Assembly (NCBI GenBank): GCA_910584665.1
Contig: CAJUBL010000055.1
Location: 1-19,888 of the forward strand
DNA length: 19,888 nucleotides
Source of the DNA: an uncultured Muribaculaceae bacterium
GTDB lineage: Bacteria; Bacteroidota; Bacteroidia; Bacteroidales; Muribaculaceae
Direction of reading: 5' to 3'
Position 1 is the first letter of the stretch. The number at the start of each line of letters is the position of its first letter. Below are positions 15,658 through 19,888 of this stretch, one piece after another. Under the pieces are notes generated by a model. It did no database searches. It saw only the letters and a list, made by a program, of their open reading frames with translations, and had not been told where the DNA came from. Made by a program: the position numbers and the translations under genes.

Positions 15658-15700
15658 TAAATTTTCTTTTGCTCTCGACTTTTTCGTACCTTTGACCGCG
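15658..15700 (+). promoter_or_regulatory. Promoter element of the BASS-type transporter gene
   Basis: Contains the -7 box TACCTTTG (15687-15694) 23 nt before the ATG at 15718. A canonical -33 TTG at 19-21 bp is absent; the closest TTTG (15668-15671) is 15 bp upstream. The whole 43-bp unit is repeated upstream with damage in the -7 box. Confidence 0.6.
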
Positions 15701-15717
15701 AAAAAACAGACCGGAAA

Positions 15718-16665
15718 ATGAAAATCATCACTTTTCTCAAAGACTGGGCGCTGATTATCGCGATCATCTCAGGCGTCGTGGGATACTTCATATACTCGGC
15801 GTTGCCGTTAAGTCACGATATGCACCTCGCAGCCGGACATTTTGTCAATATAATGCAGCCGACGCTTATTTTTTCAATGCTGTTCCTGACATTTTGCAAG
15901 ATAAACCCTCATGATCTGAAATTGCACAGATGGCACCTCCGGCTCCTTCTCATCCAGGGCGGAATGTTCACAGCCATAGGCACCGCACTGATCATGATGC
16001 CACACAGCCCGCTCCGTGTCATACTGGAGGGCACAATGATACTGCTCATATGTCCCACGGCCACTGCCGCCGCAGTCATCACCGGAAAACTTGGCGGAGA
16101 CATGAGTTCCGTCACAACCTATACAATACTTATAAACCTGCTCACAGCATTGCTGATACCCACCCTTGTCCCTCTCGTGCACCCGAATCCCGACCTCGAT
16201 CTGGTGAATGCGGCGCTGCTTATACTGGGTAAGGTATTTCCTCTTTTACTGATGCCGCTGATAGCGGCATTGCTGATACGATATCTCATTCCGCCGCTCC
16301 ACCGTCGCCTCGTGAAAATGCAGGAACTGTCATTCTATCTGTGGGCCGTGGCGCTGTCTCTCGCCATCGCCGTGACCACACGAAGCATAGCACACAGCAC
16401 TGTCTCGATCAATACTCAGCTATGGCTCGTAGCTGTCTCGGCGATCTGCTGTGCATTCCAGTTCTGGGCCGGACGCCGTATTGGAGCCAAATATGGTGAA
16501 AAGATAACCGCCGGCCAGGCTCTCGGACAAAAGAACACGGTACTTGCCATCTGGGTTGGATACACTTTCTTCTCGCCGGTCACATCGATAGCAGGCGGAT
16601 TCTACAGCATATGGCATAATCTCGTAAACACCTGGCAATTATACAAACATAAAAACAGCCGATAG
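15718..16665 (+). CDS. BASS-type (bile acid:sodium symporter-like) membrane transporter
   Basis: 315-aa inner-membrane protein with about nine to ten hydrophobic segments, the usual size of the bile acid:sodium symporter superfamily. The conserved CPTATAAAVITGKLGG (112-127) lies in the middle where BASS proteins have their discontinuous helix. The C-terminal block GQALGQKNTVLAIW (about 264-277), with IAGGFYSIWHNLVNTWQLY after it, is shared by Bacteroidetes members annotated simply as transporters. The cargo is unknown; organic anions with sodium are usual for the family, but actual bile-acid transport cannot be claimed. It is transcribed divergently from fic and 31 bp ahead of the DUF5131 gene, with which it probably forms an operon. 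Confidence 0.85.
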   Translation: MKIITFLKDWALIIAIISGVVGYFIYSALPLSHDMHLAAGHFVNIMQPTLIFSMLFLTFCKINPHDLKLHRWHLRLLLIQGGMFTAIGTALIMMPHSPLRVILEGTMILLICPTATAAAVITGKLGGDMSSVTTYTILINLLTALLIPTLVPLVHPNPDLDLVNAALLILGKVFPLLLMPLIAALLIRYLIPPLHRRLVKMQELSFYLWAVALSLAIAVTTRSIAHSTVSINTQLWLVAVSAICCAFQFWAGRRIGAKYGEKITAGQALGQKNTVLAIWVGYTFFSPVTSIAGGFYSIWHNLVNTWQLYKHKNSR

Positions 16666-16696
16666 ATTCTGTCATCAATCCAAATCTGAATGAACT

Positions 16697-17422
16697 ATGC
16701 CGATGTGGAACCCCTGGCATGGATGCCACAAGATCAGCGCCGGTTGCCGCCATTGCTATGTATACCGTGAGGACGCGGCTTTCGGAACAACCACACCATC
16801 TGACGAAGTCAGGAAAACACAGTCTTTCAGCATGCCCGCAAAACGGGATAGGAAAAACAACTGGAAATACCCTTCCGGAACTGAATTCGCACTCTGCTTC
16901 ACGTCCGACTTCCTGCTTCCGGAAGCCGACGGATGGCGTAAAGACATCTGGGATATAATACGGCTACGAAATGACTGCCGTTTCTTTTTCTTCACAAAGC
17001 GAATCGAACGGCTTGCACAATGCCTTCCCGACGACTGGCCGGAGGGATACGGACACGTAGCCGTCGGATGCACTGTCGAAAATCAGGATCGCGCCGATCA
17101 CCGTCTTCCTATTTTTCTGACATTGCCGATAAAACACCGCCTTATAGTGGTCGCGCCTATACTTGAACAGATAGATCTGAGAAAATATCTGGATCCAAGA
17201 CTGATCGAAACAGTCTCGGCTGGCGGTGAATCCGGTAAATATGCCCGCCCGCTGGATTTCAACTGGATTCTCGATCTGCACCGTCAGTGCAGGGAAACAA
17301 ATGTCCCGTTCCAGTTTCACCAGACAGGATCCTATCTCATCAAGGATGGACGAATGTACAGCATTCCGCGACCGCTTCAACACTCCCAGGCCAGAAAAGC
17401 CGGACTAAACACACTCTTATAA
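16697..17422 (+). CDS. DUF5131 family protein (phage Gp37/Gp68-like)
   Basis: 241-aa soluble protein. Near the N-terminus it has WNPWHGCHKISAGCRHCYVY with Cys10, Cys17 and Cys20 (Cx6CxxC), the hallmark of DUF5131, which suggests an iron-sulfur cluster and a radical-SAM-like role (inference). Other family blocks are FALCFTSDFLLPEAD, RFFFFTKRIERL, HVAVGCTVENQDRAD, HRLIVVAPILEQIDL, SAGGESGKYARPLDFNWI and PFQFHQTGSYLIKDG. The related phage proteins have no settled reaction as far as I know. The ATG at 16697 is chosen because the conserved MWNP motif starts two residues later; an ATG at 16690 is in another frame. No phage genes are nearby. It probably shares a transcript with the BASS-type transporter and ends at a strong terminator. 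Confidence 0.88.
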   Translation: MPMWNPWHGCHKISAGCRHCYVYREDAAFGTTTPSDEVRKTQSFSMPAKRDRKNNWKYPSGTEFALCFTSDFLLPEADGWRKDIWDIIRLRNDCRFFFFTKRIERLAQCLPDDWPEGYGHVAVGCTVENQDRADHRLPIFLTLPIKHRLIVVAPILEQIDLRKYLDPRLIETVSAGGESGKYARPLDFNWILDLHRQCRETNVPFQFHQTGSYLIKDGRMYSIPRPLQHSQARKAGLNTLL

Positions 17423-17427
17423 AGCAT

Positions 17428-17458
17428 AAAAAGGAACTTCATCTCGAAGTTCCTTTTT
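17428..17458. terminator. Symmetric rho-independent terminator
   Basis: Arms AAAAAGGAACTTC and GAAGTTCCTTTTT (13 bp, perfect) around a 5-nt loop ATCTC, 5 bp after the DUF5131 stop. With a T run on both strands it can end transcription of the plus-strand operon and also of lpxH arriving on the minus strand. Confidence 0.93.
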
Positions 17459-17687
17459 ATTGGTTTCCAATAGGTACAATTTCTAAGGTAAAAAAGATTG
17501 TTTTAGGTTTGTGATGCAAATGTCACTCTTTTTTTTGGTCCCGCCAAGAAAAAAAACATGTTTTACGACATACTTTTTAATTATGTTTTTCATATATGAA
17601 CATATTTTTAAATCTTAACTTATTGCACTTATGCATTTTAACAAAACCGAGGTTAAAAGTTACATAATCGTGAAATTTTGTTAAATA
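17459..17687. other. AT-rich gap between convergent operons
   Basis: No gene is seen. It contains an inverted repeat TTTAACAAAA (17637-17646) / TTTTGTTAAA (17676-17685) just past the lpxH stop, which may be a weak terminator. An isolated -7-like TAGGTTTG (17504-17511, plus) has no -33 partner and no downstream reading frame. Confidence 0.4.
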
Positions 17688-18458
17688 TCAGTCTTCTACA
17701 TGCATTTTGTCATCATAACACTCCAAAACGAATGTTTTTCCGTCCCAGCATCCATAGGAAAAGTGATGGATCCAATCACCTAATACTATAAGATTTCCTC
17801 CGGTACGCAGCGGATAATTAAGGAGAATATGACGGTGACCAAGCACAAAGTAATCTACCGGAGCATCGGCATGCCCGATCTGGTAACTCTCGGCAAAAGC
17901 AACGAACGGTTCGTTTTCGGCTCCTGCAAACTGAGGTTTCTCTGCTTTGAAATTGCGGGAATGTGACGACCAGTTATGAGCAAACGGAACAGTCCATCGC
18001 GGATGAACCGCCGAATAAAGACGCTGACAGAATCTGTTGCGGAATATACGGCGCATGAATCTGAAGCCAGCCGGCAACTCGCCCAGCGCGTCTCCATGAG
18101 CAAGAAAAAAACGCTTGCCGAGTATCATCTCAACCCGCTCGCCGTCATAGACCTCTATTCCGAGTTCCTTCGGAATATAGTCAAAGATCCAGATGTCATG
18201 GTTACCTATGAACCATGTTATTCTGACACCGGCATCTGCCATTGAAGCCAGCTGTCCGAAAAATCGCACAAAGCCGCGCGGAACCACGTTACGGTACTCA
18301 TACCAGTAGTCGAGAACATCACCCAGAAGATAGAGATGTGAAACCTCACCCTCTATAGAACGGAGCCACGACACGACTCTCCGCTCGTAGTCAAGAGGAG
18401 ACCCGAGGTACGTGGCACCAAGATGCAGGTCGCTTATAAAATAGACCTTCTTCTCCAT
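17688..18458 (-). CDS. lpxH: UDP-2,3-diacylglucosamine diphosphatase
   Basis: 256-aa calcineurin-like metallophosphoesterase that hydrolyses UDP-2,3-diacylglucosamine to lipid X and UMP, an early step of lipid A synthesis at the inner membrane. Metal-site motifs in order: FISDLHLG (Asp10, His12), LLGDVLDYWYEY (Asp47), FIGNHDIW (Asn86, His87), FLAHGDALG (His121) and VLGHRHILLNYPL. The DYWYEY and GHRH context matches the LpxH-like proteins of Bacteroidetes. Start: an ATG at 18485 overlaps the upstream gene by 20 bp, but MEKKVYFISDLHLG from 18458 matches the usual family start and lies 7 bp after the DUF59 stop, with GAGTGAG before it. It forms an operon with the DUF59 gene. Being essential housekeeping, it says little about the neighbours. 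Confidence 0.93.
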   Translation of the reverse strand: MEKKVYFISDLHLGATYLGSPLDYERRVVSWLRSIEGEVSHLYLLGDVLDYWYEYRNVVPRGFVRFFGQLASMADAGVRITWFIGNHDIWIFDYIPKELGIEVYDGERVEMILGKRFFLAHGDALGELPAGFRFMRRIFRNRFCQRLYSAVHPRWTVPFAHNWSSHSRNFKAEKPQFAGAENEPFVAFAESYQIGHADAPVDYFVLGHRHILLNYPLRTGGNLIVLGDWIHHFSYGCWDGKTFVLECYDDKMHVED

Positions 18459-18465
18459 CTCACTC

Positions 18466-18786
18466 TTAAAGGAACCCGAGTTCAAGCTTGGCTTCCTCGC
18501 TCATCATATCCTTGGTCCACTCCGGCTCAAACACAATGTTGACGGTCACGCTGGTTATGCCCTCTATCGATTCAAGCTTGTAGCGTGCATCGTCGACAAT
18601 AAAATCAGCCATAGGACAATTGGGGGCAGTCATTGTCATGTCTATAACAAGATTTCCCTCATCATCGATATCAATCCTGTAGACAAGGCCAAGACTGTAT
18701 ATATCCACAGGAACCTCAGGGTCATAGACCGTACGCAACATTGCCACAACCTTCTCCTCAAGTTCCAGATGCTGTTCGGCAGTCAT
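18466..18786 (-). CDS. MIP18/DUF59 family iron-sulfur assembly factor
   Basis: 106-aa cytoplasmic protein of the MIP18 (DUF59, SufT/PaaD-like) family, which helps mature iron-sulfur proteins. Motifs: YDPEVPVDIYSLGLVYRIDI (21-40) and MTMTAPNCPMADFI with the conserved Cys57, then VNIVFEPEW and a C-terminal KLELGFL. Length is that of a stand-alone DUF59 protein. It has its own promoter upstream, and the lpxH start follows its stop by 7 bp. This pairing suggests co-expression only; a direct link with lipid A synthesis is not implied. Confidence 0.92.
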   Translation of the reverse strand: MTAEQHLELEEKVVAMLRTVYDPEVPVDIYSLGLVYRIDIDDEGNLVIDMTMTAPNCPMADFIVDDARYKLESIEGITSVTVNIVFEPEWTKDMMSEEAKLELGFL

Positions 18787-18857
18787 ATATTATATTGTAT
18801 TATTTGAAAATTATATCCAGACATGCGCCTGACAGCAGACGCTCTTTATTACACTTA

Positions 18858-18888
18858 CAAATGTAGAAGATTCCATTGAAGTACACAA
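18858..18888 (-). promoter_or_regulatory. Promoter of the DUF59-lpxH operon
   Basis: Minus-strand -7 TACATTTG (plus 18858-18865), a 20-bp spacer and -33 TTG (plus 18886-18888), a full match to the Bacteroides pattern. It predicts a leader of about 65 nt before the ATG at 18786. Confidence 0.75.
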
Positions 18889-18930
18889 CACAAAATATGG
18901 AAATAATGAACATCTTTATCGACATATATG

Positions 18931-18960
18931 TTGTAGTTTTATTAAAATTAACTATTTTTG
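18931..18960 (+). promoter_or_regulatory. Promoter of the PorT-like barrel gene
   Basis: -33 TTG at 18931-18933, a 19-bp spacer and -7 TATTTTTG at 18953-18960, with a leader of about 28 nt before the ATG at 18994. It is divergent from the DUF59 promoter, with 42 bp between the two -33 boxes. Confidence 0.8.
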
Positions 18961-18993
18961 CAAAGAATAACCAAATTAAAACATTGAAAGATC

Positions 18994-19575
18994 ATGAAAT
19001 TCTTCACAAAAGTACTTGCCGCAGTAGTCATAGCCATGGCAACCGCGGTGCCCGCCCAGGCACAGTTCAAATGGGGTATCAAAGCCGGTGTAGCTGTAAA
19101 CTCGCTCAAATTCAATAAAGACTTAGGCAGCACCGACAACCGCGCCGGATTCACCGGCGGTCTCATGGCCGACTTCACTGTTCCGGTAATAGGTCTTGGC
19201 TTCGATGCCTCCGTATTGTACGCCAGCCGGTCGGTAGAATTCGACAATGGAGATTCCAAAACCCGCAGCTACATCGATATTCCTTTAAACCTCAAGTACA
19301 GGATCGGTCTGCCTGTCGTAGGCAAAGTGGTGACACCGTTCCTTACCACCGGCCCCGACTTCTCATTCCTGCTGTCGGGCAAGAACATGGGAGGAGCCAT
19401 CAAAAACAAGACATTTGATTTTGCATGGAACATAGGCGCAGGCATCGAAGTGCTGAGTCACGTACAGGTTGCCGCCAGCTATGGTTTCGGCATAACCAAG
19501 TCGGCATCGGGCGACAACTCGATGTTCTCAGGCAAGAACCGTTGCTGGACAGTCACCGCCGCATACCTGTTCTAA
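18994..19575 (+). CDS. PorT-like outer-membrane beta-barrel protein
   Basis: 193-aa outer-membrane protein of the porin/PorT-like barrel group (outer membrane protein beta-barrel domain). Signal peptide MKFFTKVLAAVVIAMATAVPAQA with cleavage before QFKWGIKAGV. The mature part shows repeated barrel strands: AGFTGGLMADFTVP, GLGFDASVLYASRSVEF, SYIDIPLNLKYRIGLP, VTPFLTTGPDFSFLLSG, FDFAWNIGAGIEVLSHVQVAASYGFGI, and a terminal WTVTAAYLF with C-terminal Phe. The SYIDIPLNLKY strand is typical of the family. Length is ordinary. It has its own strong promoter and terminator, so it is a single-gene unit. Function is unknown. Confidence 0.93.
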   Translation: MKFFTKVLAAVVIAMATAVPAQAQFKWGIKAGVAVNSLKFNKDLGSTDNRAGFTGGLMADFTVPVIGLGFDASVLYASRSVEFDNGDSKTRSYIDIPLNLKYRIGLPVVGKVVTPFLTTGPDFSFLLSGKNMGGAIKNKTFDFAWNIGAGIEVLSHVQVAASYGFGITKSASGDNSMFSGKNRCWTVTAAYLF

Positions 19576-19594
19576 GATATACTTTCTGCTTTTG

Positions 19595-19637
19595 AAAAAG
19601 CTGTCATACTGAAAACACTGGTCATGACAGCTTTTTT
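19595..19637 (+). terminator. Rho-independent terminator after the PorT-like gene
   Basis: Arms AAAAAGCTGTCAT (19595-19607) and ATGACAGCTTTTTT (19624-19637) with a 16-nt loop, starting 20 nt after the stop codon. Confidence 0.9.
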
Positions 19638-19710
19638 AATAAATCGGCAACTGTTTTTATTCATTATATTCTGATAAAAACCTCGAAACGTTTAAAATCA
19701 CACTCACCAC

Positions 19711-19888
19711 ATGGGAAAAAGCCAGAGGCCATACAGACTGGGAGTGGCACTGTCGGGTGGCGGTGCGAGAGGATTCGCACATGCCGGCGCGCTGAAAGCA
19801 CTTGAGGAGGCCGGACTAAGACCCGATATCATAGCCGGCGTAAGTGCCGGATCGGTTATAAGTGTACTCTATGCCTCAGGAATGCATC
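19711..19888 (+). CDS. Patatin-like phospholipase (5' part only)
   Basis: The first 59 codons of a patatin-family protein, cut by the right edge. MGKSQRPYRLGVALSGGGAR shows the oxyanion-hole motif GGGARG (16-21). IIAGVSAGSVISVLYASG carries the lipase GxSxG with nucleophile Ser45. The block GFAHAGALKALEEAGLRPD is typical of bacterial patatin/RssA-NTE-like proteins. There is no signal peptide in the visible part, so the form is cytoplasmic unless another start is used. The catalytic Asp of the Ser-Asp dyad and any C-terminal barrel domain lie outside the window. No clear promoter is seen in the 73 bp after the preceding terminator. Confidence 0.9.
   Translation, partial: MGKSQRPYRLGVALSGGGARGFAHAGALKALEEAGLRPDIIAGVSAGSVISVLYASGMH

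Noticed and set aside
15519..15791. Minus-strand open frame of 90 codons between fic and the transporter gene
   Set aside because: It spans the palindrome and promoter repeats and overlaps the start of the transporter gene; no motif or promoter supports it.
16697..17422. Prophage remnant around the DUF5131 gene
   Set aside because: Neighbours are a transporter and lpxH, with ordinary promoters and terminators; no integrase, att-like repeats or structural genes.
17504..17511. Plus-strand TAGGTTTG as promoter of a small RNA
   Set aside because: No -33 partner at 19-21 bp and no further terminator-like hairpin downstream on that strand; too weak to call.

Overview
The window looks like chromosomal DNA of a Bacteroidota member, order Bacteroidales. 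The evidence is a SusC/SusD pair, two small PorT/OmpX-like barrels, surface lipoproteins with acidic residues after the lipobox cysteine, and promoters of the Bacteroides type (-33 TTG/TTTG, about 20 bp, -7 TAnnTTTG). A gut Muribaculaceae-like genome is my guess for the family; it comes from general resemblance and was not tested.

Left part (1-11566, all minus strand): a polysaccharide utilization locus read from right to left. It runs SusC transporter, SusD lipoprotein, a large unrecognised surface lipoprotein, a GlmS-like SIS-domain isomerase/deaminase without glutaminase domain, a ROK sugar kinase, and a secreted GH2 exo-glycosidase cut by the left window edge. The GH2 resembles the exo-beta-glucosaminidase/beta-mannosidase branch. 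With a ROK kinase and a GlmS-type isomerase in the same row, the simplest reading is capture of a glucosamine-containing (or related amino-sugar) glycan, release of the terminal amino sugar in the periplasm, phosphorylation in the cytoplasm and conversion to fructose 6-phosphate. The substrate is inferred. No locus-specific regulator (HTCS, ECF sigma/anti-sigma, SusR) is in the window.

Middle (11567-12366): an AT-rich susC upstream region with a candidate -7 box, then three modular imperfect repeats rich in 'atctgcg' with hairpin-forming parts, then a well-formed promoter for a CoA-transferase of the 4-hydroxybutyrate/acetyl-CoA type (12367-13680). A small outer-membrane barrel gene follows (13750-14289) and ends at a perfect 34-bp palindrome, which it shares with the convergent Fic gene.

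Right part (14390-19888): a class II Fic AMPylase with DUF4172 and winged-helix domains (minus strand). A perfect 26-bp palindrome abuts its promoter, and a third half-site lies between its -33 and -7 boxes, suggesting autoregulation. Divergent from it is a BASS-type transporter gene whose promoter exists in a good copy, a damaged copy and an inverted degenerate copy, followed by a DUF5131 (phage Gp37/Gp68-like) three-cysteine protein. Beyond a symmetric terminator lie lpxH and a MIP18/DUF59 gene (minus, one operon), a divergent PorT-like barrel gene and the first 59 codons of a patatin-like phospholipase. No tRNA, rRNA, CRISPR array, transposase or prophage structural gene was seen.
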